A DNA stretch of 64,000 bases from Streptomyces sp. SCSIO 30461 (GCF_037023745.1 NZ_CP146101.1:6340001-6404000), one strand, 5' to 3'; shown: positions 25,041 to 34,594, numbered from the stretch's first letter. Made by a program: numbers and translations. The notes: generated by a model not told the origin, from the letters alone.

Positions 25041-26561
25041 TCAGATCATGCCGAGCTTTACGGCGACGGCGACCGCATCGCGCCGACGGGTCACTCGGAG
25101 CTTGCGGTAGACGGCTCTCACCTGAGTCTTGACCGTGTTGAGGGAGACATGGCGCTGCACGGCGATCTCATCGAGTGTCAGTTGGCCCGGTAGCAGCCGC
25201 AGTACGTCCAGTTCGGTCGGTGTCAGGGACTCGTCGGTCTCCGAACCTCGCGCGGAAGGGCCGGGTGAGGGTGAGCGGGTGGTGATCGTCCCCGAGGTCA
25301 CGGGCGACGCCGCTACCGCGCCCCCCTTCCCTCCCGGAGCGGGCCCTTCGCCCGGGGGGGCCGCGGCAAGGCCGGGTGGGAGGACGATCCCGGATTCGTA
25401 GTCCGCCCAGACGGCATGCGTCTCCGCAGCGAGCGCGTACTCCTTGGCCTTCGCGTGATGCCCCGCCTCCACATGCCAGTCGGCGGCCGTGCGGAGCAGA
25501 CGGATGACTTCGTCCCAGCCGTACCGCTCCGTCAGCTCCCGGGCGAGCACTCCCCGGATCAGTGGATTGGGCAGCCGATAGGACCACTCGTCGTCGCGGT
25601 CCAGCAGGTCGTGGTCGGTGGCCAGCGTCCGCAGGGTGCGGTGGGCCTCCGGCCGTCCCGTCAAAGCTCGGACCAAAGACGCGCTGAACTCGGTGAGCAC
25701 ACTGGTGCGCAGCAGTATGTCCTGGTGCTCGACGGGCAGCGGCTCCACCAATTCCGATATCAGGAAGTCGGAGCAGTGACGAATGGCCTGTGACCAGCCT
25801 TCCAGGCAGGACTGGTGGTTGGTGTCGCGCACCGGGTGCACGGCGGCGTAGCGAACGGCGAGTGCCCATCCGCCGGAACACTCGATCACCCGGGTGATCC
25901 GTTCCCCGCCGGCCTCTGCACCGTGGTCGTGGAACAGAGCGGAGGCCTCCCCGTGGGTGAAGCCGAGGTCGGCACCTCGGATCTCCGTCAGCTCACCTGA
26001 CGCGCGCAGCTTGTGCAGGGAAAGCTCGGGCTCCCGGCGTGAGGCGAGGACGACGCGCATGGAGGCGGGGGCGTAGCGGGTGAACTGCAGCAGTGCCTTC
26101 AACGCAGGCCCACTGCGCAGTTCGTGGATCCCGTCCAGTACCAGCACGATGGGGGCTTGGAAGTCACTGACCGAGTTCAGCAGCGCCGGCACGCTGATCT
26201 CACGGATCGGGTACTCGGAGGCCATCTGCGCGGCGGGTCCGGTGGCCATCACTCCGATGCGGGCCAAAGCCGCGTCCAGATGTACGAGCAGTAACATGGA
26301 GTCGTTGTCATCCGCATCGAGTGTGAGCCATGCAGTGCGGCTGCGCCTGCTGGTACGGGAGCGCACCCAGGACGTGAGGAGCGCCGTCTTCCCCGCGCCC
26401 GGTGGACCGATGACGACCGTGAGACGGCCGGTCACCCCGGTGTCGAGCCTGCGGTACAGCCGGGGTCGGTCGAGTAACGGGCCCAGGGCTGGAGGCGCCA
26501 GCCTCGCTGAAACTACCGGTTGAGAGAGCCTTGCGGCGATTCCGTCACTGTGCTCGGCCAT
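25041..26561 (-). CDS. LuxR-family ATP-binding (LAL/MalT-like) pathway regulator with two TTA codons
   Basis: About 506 residues: Walker A 'VIGPPGAGKTALLTSW', Walker B-like 'PIVLVLDGIHEL', 'VVLASRREPELSLHKLRASGELTEI' typical of MalT/LAL ATPases, and a C-terminal LuxR helix-turn-helix 'LTPTELDVLRLLPGQLTLDEIAVQRHVSLNTVKTQVRAVYRKL'. It is shorter than full LALs, lacking a long TPR region. ATG 26561 has AGGAGAGG upstream. Codons 29 and 90 are TTA, so translation probably needs the bldA tRNA, tying it to development. Position at the head of the cluster makes it the likely activator. Confidence 0.88.
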   Translation of the reverse strand: MAEHSDGIAARLSQPVVSARLAPPALGPLLDRPRLYRRLDTGVTGRLTVVIGPPGAGKTALLTSWVRSRTSRRSRTAWLTLDADDNDSMLLLVHLDAALARIGVMATGPAAQMASEYPIREISVPALLNSVSDFQAPIVLVLDGIHELRSGPALKALLQFTRYAPASMRVVLASRREPELSLHKLRASGELTEIRGADLGFTHGEASALFHDHGAEAGGERITRVIECSGGWALAVRYAAVHPVRDTNHQSCLEGWSQAIRHCSDFLISELVEPLPVEHQDILLRTSVLTEFSASLVRALTGRPEAHRTLRTLATDHDLLDRDDEWSYRLPNPLIRGVLARELTERYGWDEVIRLLRTAADWHVEAGHHAKAKEYALAAETHAVWADYESGIVLPPGLAAAPPGEGPAPGGKGGAVAASPVTSGTITTRSPSPGPSARGSETDESLTPTELDVLRLLPGQLTLDEIAVQRHVSLNTVKTQVRAVYRKLRVTRRRDAVAVAVKLGMI

Positions 26562-27680
26562 TCTTACCTCTCCTGCGCATGCGTAGCGGTGGACCGGGGC
26601 CACGCATCGTGACCACCACCTCGGCGGTCGGTGTGTCGAATAGCGGCACCCCCTTGCCACCGGCGAAATGATGCAGCCGAGGCCCCTCCGAGTCCGTGCC
26701 GGACTCCTGATTCAGCAAGAAGGAGGGTCGGGTGGTGAAGCGAATTCACCGCTCTGTTCATATTTCACCCAACTCTCGGCACTCGGCGGGTGCTCGAGTA
26801 GGGCCGCTTTTCCATACTCGGCAATCGTGGAGACCCTGCGGGAAGTCATGTCCCCCTGGTGGTGCGGCAGGATCGATCCGGTCCTCGTCGCGGGGGCGGA
26901 TCGTGTCCGTGCCTCCCTCCGGGAGGTTGGTGGCAGGGAAGGCGGGCCACTCGTCGTTCATCTCGACGAGCGCTGCGGCGGTCGGGGGTTCGAGCACGTC
27001 GGGGGGAGGAGCCGGACGCCGGCCGTCCGCGCGAATTCCGCGGCAGCCGGTCCGTCGTCAGGCGGAACGGACCAGGGCCACTGCAAGGGCCAGGTCTTGC
27101 TGCCCTCTGGGCTCGACGGGGAGAGCGTGTCCCTGTGCCGATCGAAACGTGCCGCGGCGCCCGTCGCGGTTCGGGCGGGTACGTGCGTGCGCCGGCCGGG
27201 GCCGGCCGTGGTGCCACCGGCCGGCGGCTAGAGCACGCTCGACTGCGGTGCCGTCACGCCGGCTCTCACGCACCGCGGGACGGGGCAGACGGAGGTCGGT
27301 ATTCCCCGGCAGCCGTGCAGCTGCCCTGCTGATTTCGACATTCACTCCCCCTGATGGCTGATGGTCAACCTGGTCGAACCCATCGTGAACCACTGTCGGC
27401 ACGAAAGCTCCGGGTGCGACATACCGCAGGTCGCGAACGCCGCCCTTGGATGAGCTGGGGTGCCTCTGAGTTCGGTATGAGTTATTGGCCAAGGAGCTTA
27501 GCCGTGCGAAATCCCCGCGGGGAAAGGGGAATGGGAATCTGTGAGAAATTTGAGGTTACTCTCCAGTATTTCGCTTCCGGGGGCTGTGGCTTGCGATTCG
27601 ATGATGCGGGTCTTCGCAGTTGAGCGGTGCGCTGGTTCGGTTTGCTGACACGGCGTCAATCTTTGTGCTGGGACAGGCTG
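26562..27680. other. Gene-free stretch upstream of the RiPP regulator
   Basis: About 1.1 kb without a supportable gene. Open frames here lack ribosome sites and family motifs. Part of it (about 27470-27570) is clearly less GC-rich than the surroundings and contains the palindrome TCCCCGCGGGGA. The stretch likely holds the regulator's promoter and the edge of the cluster, next to a transposase relic. Confidence 0.5.
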
Positions 27681-27756
27681 CTTGACCGTGGACGCAAGGC
27701 GCCCGTGGTCTGCATGCCCATTTCCGTTATCCGCGCAGAACAATCAGGCAGGAGCC

Positions 27757-27995
27757 ACGGGCTTGCCCAACGATGCGACGTTGCAGCTCGACGTCGACGG
27801 CGTGTCCGTCGTCCGGGTCGGGCGACCGGCGGACGGGACACGCCGGGTCGACCCGGCCACGGCCGATGACGGGGCCCGGGCGTGCCCGGCCTGCGGGTCA
27901 GCAACAGAATCCACACCACCGGCAAAGAAGCCCCGGCGAGACGACGCACAAAGAAGGCAACCCCAACGTCCCCGCCGCACAGGTTGGGAATCAAG
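27757..27995 (+). pseudogene. ISL3-like transposase relic (N-terminal zinc-binding part)
   Basis: The frame contains 'TLQLDVDGVSVVRVGRPADG' followed by 'ARACPACGSATEST', like the N-terminal segment of ISL3-family transposases, where a CxxC zinc motif follows a beta-rich start. The rest of the roughly 400-residue enzyme, including the DDE residues, is absent, and the gene ends where the multicopper oxidase gene begins on the other strand. Evidence of past insertion at the cluster edge. Confidence 0.55.
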
Positions 27996-29702
27996 TCAGC
28001 GGTAACCGAGTGTCGTCATCATTCCGGATTCCGAGTGGTAGACGTTGTGGCAGTGCAGCATCCACAGTCCAGGGTTGTCCGCGTCCATGTCGAAGACCAG
28101 TTTGCGATGCGGCAGGACAACGGAGGTGTCCTTGCGTGCTCCGAGGGTGCCCGTTCCGGCCAGGGCGTAGGTGTGGCCGTGCAGATGGACGGGGTGCCAC
28201 ATGTCCGTGGCATTGATGACGGTGAGCCGTACCCGTTCACCGCGTTCGATCTTGAGGATCCGGTCCGGTGAATAGGGCTTGTGGTCGATGCCCCAGTCAA
28301 ACTCCTGCATGCCGCCGGTGAGCGTGAGCTTGAGCCTGCGATCCGGCCTGCGCCGGTCCATCGCGACGGAGTCGTGCGGCCGCAGGCGCCGGGCCGAGAC
28401 CAGCACGTCGCGGTAGAGCTCCGCCGGCCGTACGGACGGCGTCGGCGACGCACCTCTTCCGGTACGCAGCACGGCCATCGCCGCTCCTCGCTTCCCTTCC
28501 GCGAGTGCTGTGAGGGGGAAGACGCCATCCTTCACGGTGACCAGCGCGTCATACCGTTCAGCCATTCCCAGGAGCAGCGAGTCCACCGTGTGGTGCTGGA
28601 CGGGAAAGCCGTCGCAGTGGGTGATGGTGAGCCGGTGGCCACCGAGTGCCACACGGAAGGGAGTCTCGGCACCCGCGTTGATGATGCGCAGCCGGATGCG
28701 CTCGCCGGGCCTGGCCCTGAACTGCGCAGGATGATCCGCAGTGCGCCCGTTGACGAGGTAGTGCGGGTAGGCGATGTGGCCCGACGGGCCGCCGAGAAGT
28801 CTGCTGACAGCGCTCTTCGGAAGCCGGTAGGAATGGTCACCGCCGTCAGGGGGCGCGGAGGATCCCCGCTGACCCGGCGCATGGGCCAACGGCGGCCCGT
28901 ATCCTGCGTCCACGCCTCCGACGGGCCGCGGCGGTCGGGCACCGGATGGAGGGCGCTCATGACCGTCGCTGTGCCCACTCCGGTGTTCTGAGCCGTGTCC
29001 CATGGGTGGCTTGTCGCCACGGAGCTGCGCGAAGACACCCGCTGGGCTGGCGCCGTTCACCCCATCGACCCAGTCGTCCAGCATGACGACCCACTCACGG
29101 TCGTAGGAGAGTGGTTCTCTGGGGTCCTCCACGATCAGCGGCGCGTAGAGACCACGGTCGAGTTGCAGGCCGAGGTGCGGATGGAACCAGTACGTACCGG
29201 GGTGCGGGACGCGGAATCGATAGGTGAACGAGGCACCCGATCTGATCGGCCGTTGGGTGACGTTCGGAACCCCGTCCATGTCGTTGCGTACGGCGAGCCC
29301 GTGCCAGTGGACCGTGGTGGACTCCGGCAGGTGATTGTTCAGAGTCATCTCGAGCGTGTCGCCGGTGGTGATGCGAACCGGACGGGCGGGCACTTCACCG
29401 TTGTACGTCCATGTCCTGACGGCGTGTCCGCCGCCCAGATCGACTGTGCTCGCGGTTGCCGTGTAGATCAGACGCCGTGTTGCCCGCCCGTGTCCCTGCT
29501 CTGCGGCGGGAGCTGCGCTCTCGCCCCCCGGCGGCGGAACGGACCGGGCGGGCACGGCACCCGGGGCACCTGCGTGGTGATCACGGCTTGGTGGACTGCC
29601 CGAACATCCGGAGAGCAATTCCGATCCCGCAGCCGCAATCCCCGCGCAGAGCACAGCGCGTCGGGTGTGAGACAGATCGCTGCTCTGTTCCTGCCTGTAC
29701 AT
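27996..29702 (-). CDS. Multicopper oxidase (Tat-type lipoprotein)
   Basis: About 568 residues. The N-terminus has 'SHTRRAVLCAGIAAAG' and a lipobox-like 'LLSGC', suggesting Tat export and lipid anchoring. Copper motifs in order: 'TTVHWHGLAVRNDMDG', 'GTYWFHPHLGLQ', 'MWHPVHLHGHTYAL' and 'WMLHCHNVYHSESGMM' (HCHxxxHxxxxM, complete T1 and T2/T3 sites). It should oxidise metal ions or phenolics outside the membrane with O2. A His/Gly-rich insert (about 275-330) is unusual and might bind copper. ATG 29702 has GGAG five bases upstream. No copper chaperone or pump next to it. Confidence 0.9.
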   Translation of the reverse strand: MYRQEQSSDLSHTRRAVLCAGIAAAGSELLSGCSGSPPSRDHHAGAPGAVPARSVPPPGGESAAPAAEQGHGRATRRLIYTATASTVDLGGGHAVRTWTYNGEVPARPVRITTGDTLEMTLNNHLPESTTVHWHGLAVRNDMDGVPNVTQRPIRSGASFTYRFRVPHPGTYWFHPHLGLQLDRGLYAPLIVEDPREPLSYDREWVVMLDDWVDGVNGASPAGVFAQLRGDKPPMGHGSEHRSGHSDGHERPPSGARPPRPVGGVDAGYGPPLAHAPGQRGSSAPPDGGDHSYRLPKSAVSRLLGGPSGHIAYPHYLVNGRTADHPAQFRARPGERIRLRIINAGAETPFRVALGGHRLTITHCDGFPVQHHTVDSLLLGMAERYDALVTVKDGVFPLTALAEGKRGAAMAVLRTGRGASPTPSVRPAELYRDVLVSARRLRPHDSVAMDRRRPDRRLKLTLTGGMQEFDWGIDHKPYSPDRILKIERGERVRLTVINATDMWHPVHLHGHTYALAGTGTLGARKDTSVVLPHRKLVFDMDADNPGLWMLHCHNVYHSESGMMTTLGYR

Positions 29703-30410
29703 GGCACTCCGGTCGGTCAAATGGGCGCCCAGCCTGTCGAGACGATTGGGGTGCATGACGATGCGTCGCCGGTTCAACGTCGCGGGAATGCCTTGATAGC
29801 CGGGATGCACTGCTCACGGACATTCTCGGGGCGTTCCCTTGACAGGTCCCACGGACGCTGTGGAAGCCCGACTCCGGACGGACTCTCGCGGCTGGCTGGA
29901 AGGGTGACCCGAGTGCCCGTCCGAGGTCTGCCGTGAGGCGACCGAGCCAAGCGTCGTCGCACGTCAGAGGGCCGCCTTCATCAGGAAGAATTGCATAGAG
30001 CAAAGGAAGGGTCCAGCAGCCATGCCCCGCTCGACGTGTCGCCACCCGATTCGTGCAACCATCGGCACACATTCACCAGCTGCGGGAAAGCGGGGGGACG
30101 CCGACCATGCTCATACTTGACGACCGCGTGGCCCACCCAGCCGTCCCATCGGGGAAGGCGATGGCGTTCCGAAATCGGCCCTCGGCCTCCAGCGTGCCCT
30201 TCGGCAACGAATTCGCCTATCGCAGTCCTGACGACCAGGGCGGCCATCACGAACGTGACCGCCAACAGCGAGGCGTCACTCATGACAGGGCAGGTTTCCA
30301 GGACTGCCGCGTGGCCCGGTATGTGGAGGCCTCATCCGGAACGGCACCTCGGGCAACAAGTCGTCCCGCGTGGTGACTGCCGCCAGGCTCAAAGGATTCC
30401 GCGACCCTCC
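29703..30410. other. 700-bp stretch without a supported gene
   Basis: Between the multicopper oxidase and nhaA. A 100-residue minus-strand frame (29981-30283) starts with a hydrophobic segment 'SLLAVTFVMAALVVRTAIGEF' but has no ribosome site or family match, so it is not called. Confidence 0.35.
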
Positions 30411-31721
30411 TCACGCCTCACCAGTGCCTCGGCCGGCGACGCTCTGCTGGTAGATGTCGGGTATCCCGTCGGCGTCGTCGTCGCGGGTCTCGTCGTCGTA
30501 CAGGCTCCGGTAGACGGCGTTGCGGCGTTTGACCAGCAGCGCGGCAAAGGCGGCGGCCGTGAGGGATCCCACGAGCACAGCAGCCTTGATGTGCTCGGCC
30601 TCGGCGGGGTCGGTGAAGGCCAGTTCGCCGATGAGGAGCGCCACGGTGAAGCCGATCCCCGCCAGGACGGCGAGCGAGAAGACGTCTGCCCACTTCAGGT
30701 CGGGGTTGAGGCGCGCTCGGGTGTAGCGCGCGGCGAGGTAGGTGCCCGCGAAGATGCCGATCGCCTTTCCCGCGACCAGGCCGAGTACGACGCCGAGTGG
30801 CTCTGGTCGGGTGAAGACGTCCCCCAGGGCTGCTCCGGTCACGGCGACCCCTGCCGCGAAGAGGGCGAACAGGGGGACAACGACACCTGCGGAGACGGGT
30901 CGCAGCAGGTGCGCTGTCCGCTCTCCAGGAGAGGTCTTCTCCCCGTCGTCGCGAGTGATGCGCAGGATCAGTCCCATCGCTACCCCCGCGACGGTCGCGT
31001 GGATGCCGCCGTTGTACATCAGCGCCCAGATGACGACGCCGAGCGGCACGTACCACCACCAGCCGTGCACGCGGAGCCGCTGGAGAATGTAGAAGACGAC
31101 CAGTCCCGTGAAGGCTCCGGCCAGTGCCCACAGGTTCAGATCGCTGGTGAAGAAGATCGCGATGATCAGGATGGCGCCCAGGTCGTCCACGACCGCGAGG
31201 GTGAGGAGGAAAGCCCGCAGGGCGGCCGGCAGATGGGTGCTCAGAACGGCGAGGACCGCGAGTGCGAAGGCGATGTCGGTGGCCATCGGCACGGCCCATC
31301 CGTCGTGGCTTCCCCCTCCGGCCGAGGTGACGGTGAGGTAGACGAGCGCCGGAACCACCATGCCGCTGAGTGCGGCGATGACCGGCAGGGCGGCCGTGGC
31401 GGGTGTGCGCAGCTCGCCGACGACGAGTTCCCGTTTGAGTTCGATTCCGGCGACCAGGAAGAAGACCGCCAGCAGGCCGTCGGCGGTCCAGTGCTGCACG
31501 GACAGGTCAAGGCCCAGGGCGGGTACCCCGAAATGGAAGTCTCGGACCTGCTCGTAGACGCCGCTCCACGGGGTGTTCGCCCACACGAGCGCCACGAGCG
31601 CGGCGACGAGGAGCACCAAGCCGCCGATGGTCTCGGTACGCAGGGCCTCGGCCACGGCGTTGCGCTCGGGGAGGGGCGGGATGCCGAGGAAGGTGCTGCG
31701 CTGGCGTTGCAAGTCTGACAT
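30411..31721 (-). CDS. nhaA: Na+/H+ antiporter NhaA
   Basis: About 436 residues with the complete NhaA fold. Signature segments: 'AVFFLVAGIELKRELVVGEL', 'GWAVPMATDIAFALAVLAVL' with the conserved Asp of the unwound helix, and 'LAVVDDLGAILIIAIFF' with the paired ion-binding aspartates. It exchanges internal Na+ for external H+, important for pH and salt homeostasis. The C-terminal tail after the last helix is charged and Asp-rich ('DDETRDDDADGIPDIYQ'). Start chosen at ATG 31721; its ribosome site is weak and a longer start up to 31826 cannot be excluded. Confidence 0.92.
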   Translation of the reverse strand: MSDLQRQRSTFLGIPPLPERNAVAEALRTETIGGLVLLVAALVALVWANTPWSGVYEQVRDFHFGVPALGLDLSVQHWTADGLLAVFFLVAGIELKRELVVGELRTPATAALPVIAALSGMVVPALVYLTVTSAGGGSHDGWAVPMATDIAFALAVLAVLSTHLPAALRAFLLTLAVVDDLGAILIIAIFFTSDLNLWALAGAFTGLVVFYILQRLRVHGWWWYVPLGVVIWALMYNGGIHATVAGVAMGLILRITRDDGEKTSPGERTAHLLRPVSAGVVVPLFALFAAGVAVTGAALGDVFTRPEPLGVVLGLVAGKAIGIFAGTYLAARYTRARLNPDLKWADVFSLAVLAGIGFTVALLIGELAFTDPAEAEHIKAAVLVGSLTAAAFAALLVKRRNAVYRSLYDDETRDDDADGIPDIYQQSVAGRGTGEA

Positions 31722-31867
31722 GAGAGGGGGGAGCCTCCGGGCCGTGTCGATGGAGCGGGCACACTGCACCCTTGACGCCGAACAGACTTCCCGGCACACC
31801 ACGCGTCTTCTTGACGCGTTCTTCACACCCTAACCAGAAGCGGCTCAGCGCCACCAGGTGGCGCGGG

Positions 31868-31913
31868 TGAGGGGGTTCGCATGCGCAAGGCGGGGCGCAT
31901 GCGAACCCCCTCA
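31868..31913. terminator. 19-bp-stem terminator between symporter and nhaA genes
   Basis: TGAGGGGGTTCGCATGCGC (31868-31886) pairs perfectly with its complement at 31895-31913, with an 8-nt loop, 22 bp beyond the symporter stop. It is the strongest hairpin noticed in the window. Confidence 0.85.
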
Positions 31914-31934
31914 GGAGCCTGGCCGCGGGGGCGG

Positions 31935-33467
31935 TCAGACGGTGGTCTTCACCGGCGCCTGGTCTTCTTCGGCATCGTCTTCTCCGGCCTTGCGGGCGCG
32001 GACGAACTCCAGGAAGGAGTCGAGTTCGCGCTTGACGACCGGGGCGAGGAGGTAGAGGCCGATGATGTTGATGACGGCGAGCATGAACAGGATCGCGTCG
32101 GCCATGTCGATCAGGGTCTGCAGCGTGAGCAGTGAGCCTGCGACGGCGAAGAGGGTGTAGAGGACCTTGAACGTCAGCTCGCTGACCTTGCTGCGGCCGA
32201 ACAGGTGCGTCCAGGCCTTCATGCAGTAGTAGCCCCAGGTCAGCACCGTCGAGATCGCGAACAGCAGCACCGCGAGGGTGAGGATGTACGGGAACCAGGG
32301 CAGCACCGTGCCGAAGGCGTCGGAGGTGATGGTGACGCCGCCGATCGACTCGCCCGACCGCGCCTCGACCCAGCTGGCCGGGTTGGCGATCACGATCGTG
32401 AGCGCGGTCATGGTGCAGATGAGCACGGTGTCGATGAACGGTTCCAGCAGGGCGACCAGGCCCTCGCTGGCCGGGTGCTTGGTCTTCACCGCGGAGTGGG
32501 CGATCGGGGCGGAGCCGAGACCGGCCTCATTGGAGAAGGCGGCCCGCTTGAAGCCGATGATCAGTGCGCCGAGGACACCACCGGCGACACCCTCCGGTGC
32601 GAAAGCGCCCTTGACGATCGAGGCGACGGCGTCAGGAACAGCGGTGACGTTCACCAGGATGACGACCAGGCAGGCCACGACGTAGATGCCCGCCATGGCC
32701 GGGACCAACTTGCTGGTGACGTTGGCGATGGAACGGATACCGCCCAGCAGCACGATGCCGACGATCGCGGCGATCAGGATGCCGAAGAACAGGGCACCCG
32801 CGGAGGACCCGAGAGCGCCGTTCTCACCGCCGGCGACGGAGACCAGCTGCGCGTAGCTCTGGTTGACCTGGAAGAGGTTGCCGCCGAAGAGCCCGAAGAA
32901 CAGGATCATGAAGGAGGCGAGGACGGCGAGGACCTTGCCGAGCGCCTTGCCGTTCTTCCCGAAGCGCTCGGCCAGACCCTTCGGCAGATAGTGCATCGGA
33001 CCACCCGACACAGTGCCGTCGGCATGCACCTCGCGGTACTTCACCCCGAGGGTGACCTCGACGAACTTCGTCGCCATGCCCAGCAGACCGCAGAGGATCA
33101 TCCAGAAGGTCGCACCGGGGCCGCCGATGGAGACGGCGACGGCCACACCCGCGATGTTGCCGAGACCGACCGTGCCGGAAACCGCCGCGGTCAGCGCCTG
33201 GAAGTGGTTGACCTCACCGGCCGACCCCTTCGCATCGTACTTGCCACGCACCACGTCGACGGCGAGGCGGAACTTGCGTATCTGCACCAGCCCGAACCAG
33301 GCGGTGAACACCAGACCCGCGACGACGAGCCAGGCGACGATCAGGGGGACTTCCGTCCCGCCGACGGGAACGGTGTAGAAGACGACTTCCACGAGCCAGG
33401 TGGCGATGGGCTCGAAGAATCCGCTGACTGCCTTGTCGACGGAATTGGTGATGGAGTCGAGTGACAC
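31935..33467 (-). CDS. Alanine/glycine:cation symporter (AGCS family)
   Basis: 510 residues with about 11 TM helices. AGCS signatures: 'NHFQALTAAVSGTVGLGNIAGVAVAVSIGGPGATFWMILCGLLGMATKF' in the first third and 'GFKRAAFSNEAGLGSAPIAHSAVKTKHP' in the middle. It should import alanine or glycine with Na+ (or H+), which would suit the nhaA gene downstream that expels Na+. GTG 33467 has GAGG upstream; the frame to 33572 is not supported. A GGTGAT/ATCACC repeat lies about 230 bp upstream. Confidence 0.9.
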   Translation of the reverse strand: MSLDSITNSVDKAVSGFFEPIATWLVEVVFYTVPVGGTEVPLIVAWLVVAGLVFTAWFGLVQIRKFRLAVDVVRGKYDAKGSAGEVNHFQALTAAVSGTVGLGNIAGVAVAVSIGGPGATFWMILCGLLGMATKFVEVTLGVKYREVHADGTVSGGPMHYLPKGLAERFGKNGKALGKVLAVLASFMILFFGLFGGNLFQVNQSYAQLVSVAGGENGALGSSAGALFFGILIAAIVGIVLLGGIRSIANVTSKLVPAMAGIYVVACLVVILVNVTAVPDAVASIVKGAFAPEGVAGGVLGALIIGFKRAAFSNEAGLGSAPIAHSAVKTKHPASEGLVALLEPFIDTVLICTMTALTIVIANPASWVEARSGESIGGVTITSDAFGTVLPWFPYILTLAVLLFAISTVLTWGYYCMKAWTHLFGRSKVSELTFKVLYTLFAVAGSLLTLQTLIDMADAILFMLAVINIIGLYLLAPVVKRELDSFLEFVRARKAGEDDAEEDQAPVKTTV

Positions 33468-34069
33468 AGTGGCTACCTCATGGCGCAGGAGACCGGCGCC
33501 TGGGAGATTGCGCCGGGTGATGTGCGGTCTTTGAGCGAACGCCGTTGTCCGATCAGCGACCCTGGGTGACAAGATCCGCGGACTCGGACCTCGTCACCCT
33601 GGTCATACAGCCGGTGCGTTCCGGCGCTCCGGCACTCGGCGAAGGGTGGCCGGGTTCCGGAGTGCGAATTTTTAGCACGGCCTTCAGGAGGAGTTGGGTG
33701 ATCCAAATCACCTAACGGTCGGTAATCACGCATCGGCCCAGGTGGCGTGATGTGACCGTTATTCAAACGCCCCAGAATGACACCAGGAGTCACGACCCGA
33801 ACACTCAGGGTCCATGGCGAGAATTCACGCATCGCCCACAGGGCCCATAACGTCGCACGCATGAGGCTTCTGTGCATCGAGACACCCGCCCCTGACCTCA
33901 GCAAAGACGAATACGCTCAGCGATCGATTCCAGCCACCGGCAGTTTTCGTCAGACGTCGCTGCCGCATCCTGGCAGTGACGAACACGGTCCGCGAAGGGA
34001 ACACTTTGCCGCTCGCTTCGTACAGGCTGTATCCGACAGCGAGCACCCGGCGACATCCCTTCCCCGGCC
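33468..34069. other. 600-bp stretch upstream of the symporter gene
   Basis: No gene recognised. It contains an AT-richer part around 33665-33735 with one clear inverted repeat (33697-33712), probably the symporter promoter region. Confidence 0.45.
33697..33712. promoter_or_regulatory. Inverted repeat GGTGAT-CCAA-ATCACC
   Basis: Perfect six-base arms, extendable with few mismatches to a 24-bp imperfect palindrome GTTGGGTGAT...ATCACCTAAC. Likely operator for the AGCS symporter gene on the minus strand. Confidence 0.45.
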
Positions 34070-34594
34070 TCAGCGACTCACATCATCGCGAGCGGTGCGG
34101 CCGCACGGGGCGGGGTCCAACCTCACGAAGGGAATCCGCTCCCCCGCCTCGCGGTAGCCCTCTGAAGTGCCGTCGACGGCGAAGCCCATGTATGCACAGA
34201 GTCGGACGGCCATTCGAGGATGGAGAGCGGCATACCGGGCCATGATCCGCCCCCCGTCCTCCGCAGGCAGGAAAGAGGCGGTCACCGCGTGGTAGCGCCT
34301 GCCGACCTGGATCGTGGCCTGAGGGGTCCGGCGGAGGTTCTGGTACCACTGTGCGCTTTCGCCGAAGCCCGACGCCACCGTCCAGGAACCGGCCCGGGGA
34401 TCATGCTCGACCACCTCGATGACCACCTTGCGAGCCATACCGGTGACGCGCCCGGTGTGGATGAGCAACAGAAGTCTCCCGCCGAACAGCGGTCCCAGCC
34501 CGATTCGGTGCATGTGGACCGGGAGCCGCGCAAGGAGACCCCTCCAGCCTCTCGGAGGCGTGGGTCGCGGCTTCGATCGGTGTGCGGAGGTCAT
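34070..34594 (-). CDS. Deazaflavin-dependent (DDN-like) nitroreductase family protein
   Basis: About 174 residues of the split-beta-barrel DDN/FGD-like family: 'GGRLLLLIHTGRVTGMARKVVIEVVEHD', 'WTVASGFGESAQWYQNLRRTPQATIQVGRRYHAVTA'. Such proteins use reduced cofactor F420 to reduce quinones or nitro compounds and support redox balance in actinobacteria. Start at ATG 34594 is uncertain because no strong ribosome site is seen. Divergent from the SpoIIE-like phosphatase gene. Confidence 0.8.
   Translation of the reverse strand: MTSAHRSKPRPTPPRGWRGLLARLPVHMHRIGLGPLFGGRLLLLIHTGRVTGMARKVVIEVVEHDPRAGSWTVASGFGESAQWYQNLRRTPQATIQVGRRYHAVTASFLPAEDGGRIMARYAALHPRMAVRLCAYMGFAVDGTSEGYREAGERIPFVRLDPAPCGRTARDDVSR

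Noticed and set aside
27513..27524. TCCCCGCGGGGA palindrome as an operator
   Set aside because: Short, purely G/C palindromes are frequent in this DNA and it has no gene close by.
29991..31718. 575-codon + strand frame opposite nhaA
   Set aside because: It is the antisense shadow of nhaA, with no ribosome site or family similarity.
32205..33464. 419-codon + strand frame opposite the symporter gene
   Set aside because: Antisense shadow rich in Asp/Glu/Gly/Arg repeats; the minus strand has a complete membrane transporter.
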